Positions 10,681-22,689 of a stretch of 64,000 nucleotides of DNA are shown piece after piece. Source of the stretch: Quillaja saponaria (Eukaryota > Streptophyta > Magnoliopsida > Fabales > Quillajaceae). Position 1 is the stretch's first letter, and each line of letters opens with the position of its first letter. Location of the stretch: positions 17,182,062 through 17,246,061 of the forward strand of contig CM055611.1 in NCBI GenBank assembly GCA_029379385.1, in the 5' to 3' direction. A model generated the notes under the pieces. That model did not search any database and was not told the origin of the DNA. It saw nothing but the letters and a program-made list of their open reading frames with translations. The translations under genes and the position numbers were made by a program.

Positions 10681-12530
10681 GGACAAACAGACATGGCCTT
10701 GGTTTAGAGAAGCCACTACCTTATGAGATTGCCATTCCTATTTAGCTACAAAATGTCTTCTTTGGTCTGACAAAAACTTAGAAATGAAAGAAGGCACTGC
10801 ATCATAAGCTACAAAATGTCTTTCTTGGTCGACTTCCTCTTTTGCTTGGCAATCCGCGCATCCAGTGGCTTCTATAAACAAATGTTGGGTTGTTTTCTGG
10901 GACAGCACCTCCAGCATTTTCCAGCTTTGCATTATGAGATCGCCATTCCTATTTAGCATAGCATCAGTTTTACTGTCCAACTATTACAAGACTATGTACA
11001 TTAATCTTTATCTCCAATTCTTGTACATTGTGAGCCATAGCTGAGCCCTCCTCGAGACTCTAGAGCTCACCAGGATTACAGACCCATATGCCACCTTTAG
11101 GATAAACCCACAACCCAGTTTCCCTTTTGGTTCTTTATTAATCTCCCTGGTCCTAGAATTCATTAGCAGCATATCCATTGATATTCAGTTTCCCCCACCC
11201 AGGTGGTGACCAAGAGACGAAATTGTTTTACTATGCACATGAAAAGTGGAAGAATTGGCCAGAGTGAAAAACAGGGTTGTTTATATTCAACCCTCTGACC
11301 GCTACTCATGCTGTGGAATTAGTAAAGGATATACGCATGGGGCTTCGTTAAGGAGATTACCTGTCCAGAGCTATTTCCTTATCCAAGATGATTTATTTGC
11401 ATATGATAGTGTGCATGGCATGTTATATGGGGCATTTGGAATGGATAGCCATGTAGCGATCAAGGTTGACTTCACCCCAAGAACCAAGGAAGGCCTCATT
11501 GCAAAAGCCCAAATGCTTCCACAATGAAGATATTCAAAATCTTATGATTTTCTCATGTCGTGGAGCACGTTCATACCCTGCAAGCAACAAGTGTATAGGC
11601 TGTTCAGCATATTTTTCATTTAAAATGTCTTAATGGATGGAGAAACATATCTTTCTCACTGCTTCTTCATTTTCTGGAAGACCCCTATAGTGCTAAGTTA
11701 CCAAATGATTGTGACTATGCTAAGAAAAAGCATTAGGGAAGTGGCTTTTGGATACTAAATAAATTGGCCTTGCCCTAATTAATGGATGCTAGCTAGGAAA
11801 GAATTGCTGAGAAAAGTATGTGTGGTTTATGGTGCCTAAGGATGATTAGCAGATGTAACATGGTTTGAGTCGCAATGTCGGAACTTCTTCTTTCTCTTAA
11901 GTAGTACTGTCCTATGCATAGGGGAATTGTATTTATGGCTTTTGGGTTGTATTACCACAAGTATTCATGGCTTTGGATTGCATTTCCTTACACATATTGT
12001 TGAAAGCGGTGTTATTTCTATTAATGCTCTTAAATGTTTACTGGATGTGTGACTTAGAATCTATTCTTTCAAGCATATTGATTTTGTAATGAATTTATAT
12101 GGTCTATTCATGATCAGAATATTTTTACTAGTTGGCAAGGAAAAATAGTTGTTTTTGCAATAGTAGGATGCTTTCTTTGGAAGGACAACAATCTCAATGA
12201 CCATCCACAAGTCATGTAGCAATCTTCTGTTGGTAGTAATGATCTTCCATCTATTTCTAGATGTTAAGAATTATTTTCTTTGTGAAACTTTGATTTCAAT
12301 TCTCGAGCGACTTATGAAAGAATGTATGTTATTGTTTTGAAACACAAAAAGTGATTGTATGCTATTTGTTTGCAGGTGGATCAACATAAACAATAAATGT
12401 GGCCTTCTACATTCTATTTGACTCTGTTCTAACATCCTTCAAATTGAATCTGCAAAAGCTTTGAATGCACTATCTGATTAATATCTAATGATGAAGTTCC
12501 TTTTTATTCATGTAAATAGGGAGGACGGAA
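10681..12530 (+). other. Segment D, copy 2: transcript-like repeated region
   Basis: This is the most divergent of the four D copies. It holds the longest open frame of the family on the plus strand (11246-11527), ending in 'VQSYFLIQDDLFAYDSVHG' and onward to 'AQMLPQ' and stop. In copies 1 and 3 this frame is broken by indels. The minus strand also has an open frame (10738-10980) containing 'EATGCADCQAKEEVDQ', likewise disrupted elsewhere. The donor near 12262 and acceptor 'ttgtttgcagGTGG' near 12376 match copies 1 and 3. The product is not recognised. Confidence 0.45.
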
Positions 12531-12997
12531 GTTTGATTTTGCAATCAGAATTGAGTTCTTTAAATATTTTTATTAAGTAATCAAATATTATGTAAGTGGT
12601 TTTGCAATCATGACTCAAGTTTCCTTTTTGTTTATATTTTCAATTTTCTTTTGGGGTGCTACTCCGCAAATTTCTCTGTGCGCGAGAGCTCTTCTGGCAT
12701 AGCATAGCGATTCTGTGTTTTTTTTTTTACCCTTATATTTCTTTAGAAAAGGAAAAAGGTTAATGGCAAAGTTGTTGCTGGATATGATTTTGGACTTTGA
12801 CTGCAATGTGAATGCTAGTCTTAATTCAACCTTGCAAGGATCTTAAAACATAGGAAATAGCTTCTTGGAAACTAAACAATACCATAACTATCCATGTGTT
12901 GTGAAATTGAAATACATCTTAATGGTCACAAAAGAAAGATAAAAAAAAAACCATCTTTTCTGATCTGCTGATCAATGGTTATAAATGATACAATATT

Positions 12998-13586
12998 CTA
13001 CACAGGCAATCCATTTTGTTCTCTCGTAAAATTGTTTTTCAATACTTCTAGTACCTGATGAACTGATAGAGCCAACAATTGAAAGAGTTGTTGATACAAG
13101 CAGAGTAAAGCTCTTATAAGATAAACGACCCAAATGGTGAACACGAACCATCCAAATACAGGGAACAAAGTAAGCAGAAGCAAAACAACATTAAGAGCTC
13201 CTGTTAAGAGACTAAATTTTCTGAAAACAGCAAGGTAACTTGAATTCTGAGTCTCGAGTTTAAATTCAATTGCCAACAGCACAGCATAAATAGATAGAGG
13301 AACAGAAATTACCAGAGTAATGTTATGAGCATCAAATGGAGTCATTTTGATGGTTTTGTTGTAAAATTGGAGGAAAGGACTCAAAGTGATGATGAGAAAG
13401 AAAATAATGGAATGCAGAGGAGATGGGAATTTCACTTCTTCCCTGCTTGCTCTGTCACACCATGATACACAGAGTGAGAAACACGGAATAGCAAAATGAA
13501 AAAGAAAACCATTGATGAAGAGAGACCCCAATTAGAAATGTGTCTTACCTCTCTGAGCTAAGACCAGTTGAATGGATCACAGGCAT
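12998..13586 (-). CDS. Family A four-helix membrane protein, copy A3 (intact, two exons)
   Basis: Hand-built model: exon 1 at 13586-13549 (38 nt, 'MPVIHSTGLSSE' plus two bases), donor 'GAGAG|GTAAG', intron, acceptor 'gtgacag|A', exon 2 at 13451-12998. The product is 163 residues. The phase-2 junction makes Arg13. Hydrophobic segments lie at about residues 25-42, 57-76, 93-112 and 115-135, with a charged loop around 'EFKLETQNSSYLAVFRKFS' and a hydrophilic C-tail 'NNFTREQNGLPV'. There is no signal peptide or catalytic motif; it is probably an integral membrane protein. Exon 1 is conserved at 17.4 and 54.1 kb, which supports the start. I do not recognise a named family. It aligns with each half of the B proteins. 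It is the only A copy here without a frame break. Confidence 0.75.
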
Positions 13587-13599
13587 TTTCAATTCTTAG

Positions 13600-13960
13600 T
13601 TGTAGTTTCTGCTAGTCTCTCTGTGTGTTGGTTCCTTAGCTGGTGGGTGAACAAAGAAGGGAGGCTCGCTATTTATGAATTTGAATCTCTGAATTGTGGA
13701 CTTTTACAATATCGTCATAAACAATTACGTCGTCTATTATATAAAGTATAAAACGAGTGCACGTATTTTTTGTTTTTGCCTTTCACACAAACGTACTATT
13801 TTTATTTGTAAGCGAAATGAAGCCACATAGACCACCGTGGAAAGTCGTATTATATCATTGACTCAACCAAACTTTACATTCTTTTGAGCCTTTGAGCCTT
13901 GAGGCTTCTTTTCCTGCAAGAATTAAACGTCTAGGGGGTCGAGCATTATTTTAACTGTTG
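13600..13960 (-). promoter_or_regulatory. Promoter and 5' UTR of gene A3
   Basis: On the minus strand a TATA-like 'ataaatag' sits at about 13668-13676, roughly 80 bp upstream of the ATG at 13586. A second candidate is 'ttatataatag' near 13737. The region is copied almost unchanged at 650-990 and more loosely at 17480-17700 and 54100-54470, so the promoter repeats more often than the gene. Confidence 0.5.
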
Positions 13961-15339
13961 GACTTTGGCAATACAGCACGCCTCTTTTCCAATTTCAATC
14001 TTTGTAATAATTTGGAAAAGAATCAAACCTAAGACAAATTTCTTAAAAAGTAAAACCCCATCAACCTTGAGTCAAATCTTTAGATCAAAATATTAAGATA
14101 TAAAAAAATTATGCACCCAAATCCATATATACAAAAAAAAAAAAAAAAAGATTCAGAAAAACGAAATGAAATATGTTCATGATTTAGTAAAATATTCTTA
14201 AAATGAATCAAAACAATACAAGGTCATACACTCTCAATCCCTACTACTTATTGATTGAATTTATTTCCTCAATCAATTTGAGAGATACAAATAAAAATGA
14301 TTCAGGCCTAAAGAAACAATTAAAGAGTTTATTTATTTTTTCTATCCATCTCAATTTTTATTCTTGTATATAATAAATAAGTGATAAATTATTGATTGAA
14401 TTTTATTTTAATTATCCGTGAAGTGAAAAGTTGGGTAACTTTAAAAAGAAAATTTTTAGGTTTTTGGATGATAAATTTAAAATTTAATGAATTCTCAATT
14501 GGATGATTATACAATTTCTTTTTCATTTTTATTTAAATTTTGTGAAGGCAAACTTTTTTACCAAAATTTATTGAGGACAAGAGTATTAAACCCATATTTT
14601 AATGAGAGTAGTTTATAAATTTTCTAATTTGTAATAATTTGTTTTACCAAAAAGGTTTCTCCTAATGATGAAAATGAAAAAAAAAAATAATAATAATAAA
14701 TGAATTTAATAATCATGGGCCATTCTTCAGTGACCGAATATGAATGTTTATGAGTGAGCAGGGTCAACCAAGAATTTAGTGGGTCTGTAGTCTCTTATGG
14801 CCCATTAGTATTAGGCTAGAAAACCTACATGAAGCCACATGAAAACAAAATAGTTCATCACACAATGTGAGCTACGCCGTGCATATGCTATAATAGAAAA
14901 ATGAAGTAACACAAAATGTTAATCTTGTCGTTTATGATATCTAGAATTTTATTTACGTAACTTTTATGTCGGACTGACACAAAATATTAATATTGTTATT
15001 TATAATATTTTAAATTTTGTTTATATAACTTTTATGTCAGAATTGAAAAACAAAAGAAAAAAAAGAAGGCCATTTCATATGTCAATTTTTTTAATTATTA
15101 TCATTATTGTTTTGTAAGAAGCTTTTATCATTTCTGTATGGACATGCACATGCATGTGCTGTATATGAAAATAATGTAATGTTTATAAACAAGAAAAACA
15201 ATGAGTATATCAGACATTTAACACTTCCTTTTTTTAACAATAACATGAATACTTCAACTTAAAAATAACATAAATAATTAAACTATGATGTAGACTTTTG
15301 TTTGGATAAGGTATATAAAATTTATAAATATTTTAATAT
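13961..15339. other. Duplicated-unit spacer
   Basis: No gene seen. Poly-A tract at 14131-14149. A motif 'tagtctcttatggccc' near 14789 recurs at 44720 and 54715, in each case beside A/C-unit debris. 14850-15340 matches 1100-1680. Confidence 0.5.
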
Positions 15340-17370
15340 GCAAAAACTTTAGAATGAAGATAGATGGCCTTGGCGAGCTATATGATACTAGGATTCAGGG
15401 CTCTAATTAAAAGTGAAACCTCAATACCTACCTAAAAGAATCTTCTTCATTATTGTCTCATGAAATTGGTTGTCTTAGATGGTCCTTAAAATTTAAACAT
15501 TTTGCTCCAACCAAGTTACCAAATCATTGAAAAGAAAAGGCAGACCACTATAGCATTTTACAATCTCTTTCTTATAACACCTCTGAAATTTTTAGATCCT
15601 TCAAAAACTTAGAAACAAAAGAAGGCACTACATCAGAAGCTACAATGTGTTTCTTGGTCGACTTCCTCTTTCTCTAGGTAATCCGTGCATCCAGTGGCTT
15701 CTGATTAAAAACAAACATCTGGTTGTTTCTTGGGACAGCACCTCAAGCATTTGCCAACTCTACATTATGAGATTGCCATTCCTATTTAGCATAGCATCCG
15801 TTTTACTGTCCTACTATTTCAAAACAATCTGTACATTAATCTTTATCTCCAATTCTTATACATTGTGAGCCGTTGCTGAGTGCTTCTCGAGACCCTAGAA
15901 CTCACCAGGGCTTACAGCCATATGCCACCTTTAGGACAAACCCACAACCCAGTTTCCCTTTTTGTTCCTAATTACTCTCCCTGGTCCTAGAATTCTTGTA
16001 GCAGCATATCCATTGGTATTCAGTTTCCACCACCCAATTGGAGGGGATGACCAACAGTAGAAATTGTTTTACTATGCACATGAGAAGTGGAAGAATTGGC
16101 CAGAGTGAAAAACTCTCAGAATTTGTGGATAACAGAATTTAGTCTATTGAGTGCTACGAGGTTTGTTAGAAAGGGGAAAAAAAAAGTTGTTTAAATTCAA
16201 CCCATAGCATCATATCTGACCACTACTTATGCAATGTAATATACACATGGGCCTTGTTAAGGAGATTACCTATCCAGAGCTATTTCCTTGGTGTGCAAGA
16301 TGATATATTTGCATACAACAGTGTCCATGGCATGTTATATGAGGCATTTGGAATGAATAGCTATGTGGAGATGAGGATTTGATGAATCACCTCAAGAACT
16401 CGGAAGGTCTTACCGCAAAAGCCCAAACACTTCCACAATGAAGATATACAAAATCTATGATTTTCTCATGTCGTGGAGCACGTTCATAACCTGCAGGCAA
16501 AAAGTGTAAAACCTGTTCATCATATTTTTCATTTAAAATGTCTTAATCATTGATGGAGAAACATAACTTTCTTACTGCTTCTTCATTTTCTGGAAGACCC
16601 CTAAACTGCTAAGTTACCAAATAATTGTCACTATGCTAAGAAAAAACATTAGGGAAGTGGCTTTTTGATACTAAATAAATTGGCTTTGCCCTAATTAATG
16701 GATGCTAGCTAGGAAAGAATTGCTGAGAAAAGTATGTGTGGTTTATGGTGCCTAAGGATGATTGGCAGATGTAACATGGTTTGAGTTGCAATGTTGGAAC
16801 TTCTTCTTTCTCTTAAGTAGTACTGTACTATGCAGAGGAGAACTGTACTTATGGCTTTTGGGTTGTATTACCACAAGTATTCATGGCTTTGGGTTGCATT
16901 ACCTTACACATGCTGTTGAAAGCGGTGTTATTTCTATTAATGCTCTTAAATATTTATTGTATGTGTGACTTAGAATCAAATAATCTTTCAAGCATATTGA
17001 TTTTGTAATGAGTTTATATGTTTTTTTCATGAACAGATTATTTTTACTTGTTATGGCAAGGAAAACTAGTTGTTTTTGCAATAGTAACATGCTAGCAATC
17101 TTCTGTTGGTAGTAATGATCTTCCATCTATTCTAGATGTAAGTTTTCTTTTCTTTGTGAAACTTTGATTTCAATTCTCGAGTTACTTATGAAATATGTTA
17201 TAATTTTGAAACAGAACAAGTGATTGTTTGCTATTTGTTTGCAGGTGGATCAATATAAACAATAAAAGTGGCTTTCTGCACTCTATTTGACTCAGTTCCA
17301 ACATCCTTCAAAAGGAATCTGCAAAAGCTTTGAATGCACTATCTGATTAATGTCTTAAGATGAAGTTCCT
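15340..17370 (+). other. Segment D, copy 3: transcript-like repeated region
   Basis: This copy is close to copy 1, at an offset of about 13.67 kb. It has the same order of landmarks, the same donor (about 17138) and acceptor (about 17244), and a 68-codon open frame at 16762-16968. That frame is broken in copy 1, so I do not call it a gene. Confidence 0.5.
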
Positions 17371-17431
17371 TTTTATTATGTAAAATTAAAAATTGAAAGC
17401 CATTGGTGAAGAACAAATAAATGTGTCTTAC

Positions 17432-17469
17432 CTCTCAGAGTTAACACTAGTTGAATGGATAACAGGCAT
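17432..17469 (-). pseudogene. Orphan first exon of family A
   Basis: An intact 38-nt exon 1 reads 'MPVIHSTSVNSE' and ends with the canonical 'GAGAG|GTAAG' donor. Its minus-strand downstream side soon enters segment D, so exon 2 is absent. The break falls inside the intron, near the 'gccattggtgaag' motif. The exon keeps its own upstream region (17480-17700). If transcribed it has no family partner to splice to. Confidence 0.7.
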
Positions 17470-17479
17470 TTTCTTCTTA

Positions 17480-17700
17480 ATTAGTTGTAGTTTCTGAAAA
17501 TCTCTCAGTCTCTTGGTTCCGTAGGTGGCTTAACAAAGAGGGGAGTGGCTAGATATTTATGGATGTGATGTGAAGTTGAATCTCTCAGTTGTGGACTTTC
17601 ACAACATTTCTTTTAGGCATAAACAATTCTGTTCTATACTTCTATATTACCAAAGTATTAAACGAGTGTGTATTATTCCTTCATATGTATAAGAAGAAGC
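17480..17700 (-). promoter_or_regulatory. Promoter of the orphan A exon
   Basis: Diverged copy of the A3 promoter. On the minus strand a TATA-like 'ccataaatatc' lies near 17553-17563, about 90 bp upstream of the orphan ATG. Confidence 0.4.
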
Positions 17701-18700
17701 GGAATTGTAAGCCGAAAAAGGTTAAGAACTAAGAAGGAAAATGATATTTTTTATATTCTATCCTAACAACAAAAGACATGCATCACTTTTCCCCCATTGA
17801 CTCTTGTATTTATTTAAAAAAATATTTGTTAGGTTTTAAATATTTAATTGAGTAAAAAAATTAAAAGTATAAGATAATAAAGATTTAGAAGACTAAATTA
17901 AATTTATGATATATTCACTATGGGAGAATAAAATTCTTATAAATTAATAAAAATGTTATCATCATCTCTTTTCATATTTTTCTTCTAATAAATAAAGAAA
18001 AAATATATATTTTCATGAATAGATATATAAATATATATAACTTACTTTTTCACAAGAGCTTCCATTTATGTTTAAAATTTAAATTTTTAACTTTTAAATT
18101 GTATTTCATAAAAATTAACTTGTTTATTTAATATCTCTTATTTATGTGTTTTTATTTTATTAGAAACAATATCTTAACAATAAATAATTAAGGTTACTTT
18201 TAATAAATTAAACTAAAAAATAAAGAAAAATATAAGAAATGAATTATTAGAACTCATATATAAAGAGAAAACTAAGAATATGACTTTTTGGATTTTTTCT
18301 AAAATTATTTTGTAATGGTGTTAGTTTTTCATCTATCTAGAGGAGGGGAGTATTGAATTTTTAAAATTTTAGATTTTAGTGTAGTTTTTCAAATCTTAAA
18401 GGAGGGCAGTATAATTTGCATAAAAATTTATCTCATATGTACTTAACATATAAATCTTCTAAAGCTTACGATTTATTTACTTAAATTGTCTTGTAAATCG
18501 TCACAACGCTAGGTGATAATTTGTTCAAAAATTACTCATGTATATATAGATGATCTTAGGTAATTTAATAACTAATATTTATACTTGCAATTAACTTGTA
18601 AATTATCAAGACTTTCTACTATTTATTCAAAAACTTCCTCAAAATGCGTATTTGTAATTTCATTTTCATATTCAAAAGGAAATATCAATAAAGGTTACCT
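17701..18700. other. A+T-rich spacer
   Basis: Very A+T-rich sequence without recognisable genes, inverted repeats or element ends. Confidence 0.5.
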
Positions 18701-18719
18701 TTGTGAAATGTGAATTCTT

Positions 18720-19150
18720 ATGCTTTGTATACTTCACTAATTAAATTCCAATGTCCAAATATTAAGATTATTATTTTGGTCTCCCTAAAAATATTATATA
18801 AAACAGAAGGTTATTTAAGTCCATTCCAACATCCTGTTCCCTCTGTTAATTTGGAACTAATGGAATTGGGGGGCAGCGAACAACCATCCATCGCTCAATA
18901 TTCATTGTCTCTTTCCCCCTACCGAAGCATCCAGCCGTCAGTTTGCTTTTGATTGAGCTTTGAAAATTCAAATATCTAAACCGTTGCATCTTCCGTTCCG
19001 TTGGCATTCTCTTATAAATACCCATAGATGATAGAACTCAAAATTCTTCAAGCAAACACACAGAAACACATTGCTAGAAATCAGAACGAGAGGCGACGAT
19101 GGCGAGGAGAGACCGGCAGCCACAGGCAACTCTTTCATGCTTTAGCCCTT
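18720..19150 (+). pseudogene. Promoter and dead first exon of gene C, copy C3
   Basis: Matches C1 and C2: upstream 'ccaaatatta' block, TATA at about 19013-19020 ('ttataaata'), and leader. The start codon is ACG at 19086-19088 and the donor reads 'CACAG|GCAAC' (GT changed to GC) at 19126. Both essential signals of the C exon are damaged. Confidence 0.55.
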
Positions 19151-19408
19151 TATTCGTTTATTACTGGACCTTTTTGTTGTCTCGGATTTCAACGATTCTG
19201 AATGGATCAACTTTTTGATTTTTGCATTCTCCGCTTAATTTCTTTTTTATGTACGTGAAATCTGTATATTGCTTTGGACCTTTGATGGCAGTTAGCATCT
19301 ATATGTTACAATATTCTATAACCATTTATATGTTGTGAAATTAAAGTACATCTTCAAAGAAAAACATCTTTTCTGATCTACTCATTAATGGATAAATGGT
19401 ACAATATT

Positions 19409-19861
19409 CTACACAGGCAATCCATTTTGTTTTCTCATTAAATTGTATCTCAATACTTCTAGTGCCTGATGAACTGATACAGCAAACAATGGAAAGAGTT
19501 CTTGATACAAGCAGAGTGAAGCTCTTATAAAATAGATGACCCATAATGTGAATGTCAACCATCCAAATACAGGGGAAAAGGTAACCAAAAGCAAAACAAC
19601 ACTAACAACTCCTGTTAAGTGACTAAATTTTCTTGAAACAGCTAGGTAACTTGAATTCTGAGTCTCGAGTTTAAATTTGATTGCCAACAGCACAGCATAA
19701 ATAGATAGAGAAACAGAAATTACTTGAATAATGTTATGAGCATCAAATAGAGTCATTTCGATGGTTTTGTAGTGAAGTTGTAGGAAAGAACTCAAGTGAT
19801 GACGAGAAAGAAAATAATGGAATGTAGAGGATTTGGGAACTTCACTTCTTCCCTGCTTGCT
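19409..19861 (-). pseudogene. Family A membrane protein, copy A4 (frameshifted)
   Basis: The membrane exon keeps its acceptor ('atgacag|A') at 19861 and reads 'ASREEVKFPNPLHSIIFFL' before a one-base deletion at about 19795, where 'ACTTTGAG' has become 'ACTTGAG'; this creates a TGA. Downstream the frame is open again to 'RKQNGLPV' and stop. No first exon is attached: beyond 19885 the intron is replaced by a Ty3/gypsy element. Confidence 0.8.
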
Positions 19862-19940
19862 CTGTCATAACATGATACACAGAGTAACTTACAGGACGGG
19901 TACCCTCCTTGGCAAGGTTCATGTTCAAATCAACAGATAG

Positions 19941-20392
19941 ATGTTTTCTCTTTGTCAGGTGCTTAAAAGGGCTTTTAGCTGGAAAGAAGAGTGTGAAAGA
20001 TCTTTCCAACAGTTGAAAGAATATTTAAGCTCAATTCCAGTATTGGAAAAACCTGAAGAAGGCGAGGTACTCTCACTTTATCTGGGAACTTTTATGGTGG
20101 TGGTTAGCTCGATACTTATTAGTACAACATGGAATGGAAGTTTTGTCCTTATTTCCAGGCATACATGGTGGACGCGAGGACAGACCAGCCCTTAAAAAAG
20201 GTCTTGTACCACCCTAATACCTCGGGGAGAATGGTACAGTGGTCAGTAGAGTTGGGAGAATTTGATATCAAGTATAGCACTAATATCGTCGTCATGGCCC
20301 AAGCACTGGCCAATTTCATGGTCGAGTGCATCTTCTCGGAAGAAAAAAGGTCAAAAGAGCAACCCCATACATTTTCGAATGAAGAAGGTTAG
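19941..20392 (+). pseudogene. gypsy RT C-terminus and first RNase H fragment
   Basis: The frame reads 'FSWKEECERSFQQLKEYLSS' and then 'PVLEKPEEGEVLSLYL', the typical start of the RNase H region after RT in gypsy pol. A frame change follows near 20195, then 'FDIKYSTNIVVMAQALANFM' in another frame. Confidence 0.75.
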
Positions 20393-20760
20393 GTCCTATT
20401 TGAGGATGGGCAGTTAGGAAAGTATAGCAATAGGGCTGGGATAATATTACGTAACCTAGAAGGAAAAGAGATAGAGAGGACAATTGAGCTCGGGTTCCCA
20501 GCTTCTGACAATGCGGCTGAATATAAGGCCTTAATACTAGGAATGAAGTGGCCTCAGGCTTCCAGAGTGAAAATGTTGAAAGTTTTTTGTGATTCTCAGT
20601 TGGTAGTCAATTAAATAACAGGGGAGTACGTGACTAAAGAGCTTACCATGATTCAATATCTAGAAAACGTCATAACAGATAACATAGTGCTCAGAAGTCG
20701 AACAAAGACAGCATATAGACTCACGTTCTTAAACCTAGTTATGAAGAAGCTGCCACAATG
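20393..20760 (+). pseudogene. Second RNase H domain of the gypsy element
   Basis: The translated stretch contains 'ELGFPASDNAAEYKALILGM' and 'VFCDSQLVVN', matching the AEY.AL and DSQLVV motifs of the additional RNase H found in Tat/Ogre-type elements. An in-frame stop follows the DSQLVVN motif. Confidence 0.65.
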
Positions 20761-22026
20761 ACTATAAACAGGTCAGAATCATCTTGGATGTCTTTGCTCG
20801 TCGATTACTTAACAAAGGATGTCCTTCCAGAGGACAGGACAGAGGCCAAAACTATGAAAAGAAAAGCCATAAAGTATTGCGTGATTGAAGAGCGACTGCA
20901 TAGGAGATCCTATTATAGACCATACTTGAAATGTCTGGGTCCAAAAGAGAATGTTTATACAATGGATGAAGTACACAGAGGAGTTTGTGGAGCTCATATT
21001 GGTGCTAGGTCGTTGGCATAGAAAATATTAAGAACATGATACTATTAGCCAAGTTCAAGGGTCCTGAAGGATGCCAAGTCAAGGGTCCAAAGGTGCAACA
21101 TTTGCCAGAGGTTAGCTAAAGTTCCCAGGCGACCCTCTAATCCATTCACTATCAAAAGCCCTTGACTGTTTTCCATATAGGGATTGGACATTCTCAGACC
21201 ATTCCTGTTAGGTAGGAAAGGAAAAGTGAAGAAATTTATCCTTGTGACATGTGCCTACTTTACCAAGTGAGTTGAAGCCGAGGTGACGACTTCAATAATA
21301 GCTAAGGCAGTGGAAAAATTCTTATGGCAAAATATCATTTGCGGATTTGGATTACCATATGCAATCATCACTAATCATTGAAAGTAGTTTGACTGTCCGA
21401 CCTACTAGGTCTTGGTGTACTGAGCTCGGTATTGATTTGCATTTTTCTTTTGTAGCTTACCGTCAAGGTAATAGCCAAGTTAAAACAGTTAACAAGGTCT
21501 TGCTAGATAGTTTGAAGAAGAAAGTTGATAGGAACGAGCTTAATTAGGAAGAAAAGCTTGGGGAAGTGCTCTGGTCATACAGCACCACCATAAAGGTCAC
21601 CATAAGAGAAACACCTTTTAAGTTAACTTATAGGATTGAAGCTGCATACCATTGGAGATTGGGATACCGTTTGGTAGAACCATATCATTTTCTGAAGAGG
21701 ACAACGAGTTGGGAATAAGAGAAAACCAGGATCTCTTGGAAGAAACCAAGGATAGAGCAAGGCTAAGACAGATCACCCACTAGCAGAGCACATCTAGATT
21801 TTTCAATGATAGGGTAAAGTCAAGACCCCTTCCAGTAGGCGATCTAGTGCTGAGGCTGAATCAATTCAAGAATAATAGTTTTGAAAGAAAACTTAAAGAA
21901 CAATGGGATGGACCATATTAAATTATGGATGTTGTGGGGTCAGAAGCATATAAGATCAGGACAGAAATAGGAAATGTCCTACCTCATAGTTTTAACTCCC
22001 AACACTTAAAGAAATATTTCAAATAG
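20758..22026 (+). pseudogene. gypsy integrase remnant
   Basis: Begins 'SSWMSLLVDYLTKDVLPED'. The zinc-finger region has 'VHRGVCGAHIGARSLA' (the H...C..H.G pattern) and the C-terminus ends 'HSFNSQHLKKYFK' and stop. The catalytic core is split by several frameshifts and stops between 21020 and 21540. Confidence 0.7.
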
Positions 22027-22689
22027 AATGTAAAAGATCTTCTTTACAAGACGGCTCTTTTTGTATTATGATATGAATATATGTATTTAGAATTTTACTT
22101 TTTCTGATAGGCTTCTCCAATATATGCAAGTCAGTATAAAACCCAATGGGAACAAATGGTCGATGTTCACCTTAGCAACCCTTGCTTTAAATAGGACGAG
22201 GTTGACAAGTCATATCCTGCGACCCAAGCTACCTTCTAGGTCAGTCTGGGAGAAGTTTAAGTCACTTGAACTTTAAATGCCGAACCCCAAGTAGGTAGGG
22301 TGGAGCCCTAAGAAGTTGGCTGGAATGGTTAAAATCATGTCCGTCAGACCACGCTCAAATCAATAACTCTCCAAAGGTACTGTGGCTTTTGAAAGCTCAA
22401 ACTAGTGGAACCCAGCAACCTTCGTAGGTACAGGAAAAGGCAACCTACCATGAGGCACTCAAAGAACAGGCCTTATAAACTAATAGGATAGGGTTTCATT
22501 AAAAATAAATCAGGAAAACAAGCGAAGCATAGAGCGACAAGAAGGTAAAGTAATATACAGAAATTTATAGCGTTAAAAAATTCAAATACAAGTTCCCAAA
22601 TTTAGTACAAAGGGGCACAGGGCGCCCTTAAAAATACCCAATTTTAAAGAATTACCAAAGTGCAAAGTAAAAAGCCAAAAGCCTTAAGC

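Noticed and set aside
10738..10980. Minus-strand frame with 'EATGCADCQAKEEVDQ'
   Set aside because: Attractive composition, but the same stretch in D copies 1 and 3 has stops and length changes, and no splice partners or promoter were found.
11246..11527. Open frame with 'FAYDSVHG', resembling the KYDSVHG motif of glyceraldehyde-3-phosphate dehydrogenase
   Set aside because: Only the YDSVHG hexapeptide fits; the residues around it do not follow GAPDH, and the frame is broken in the other D copies.
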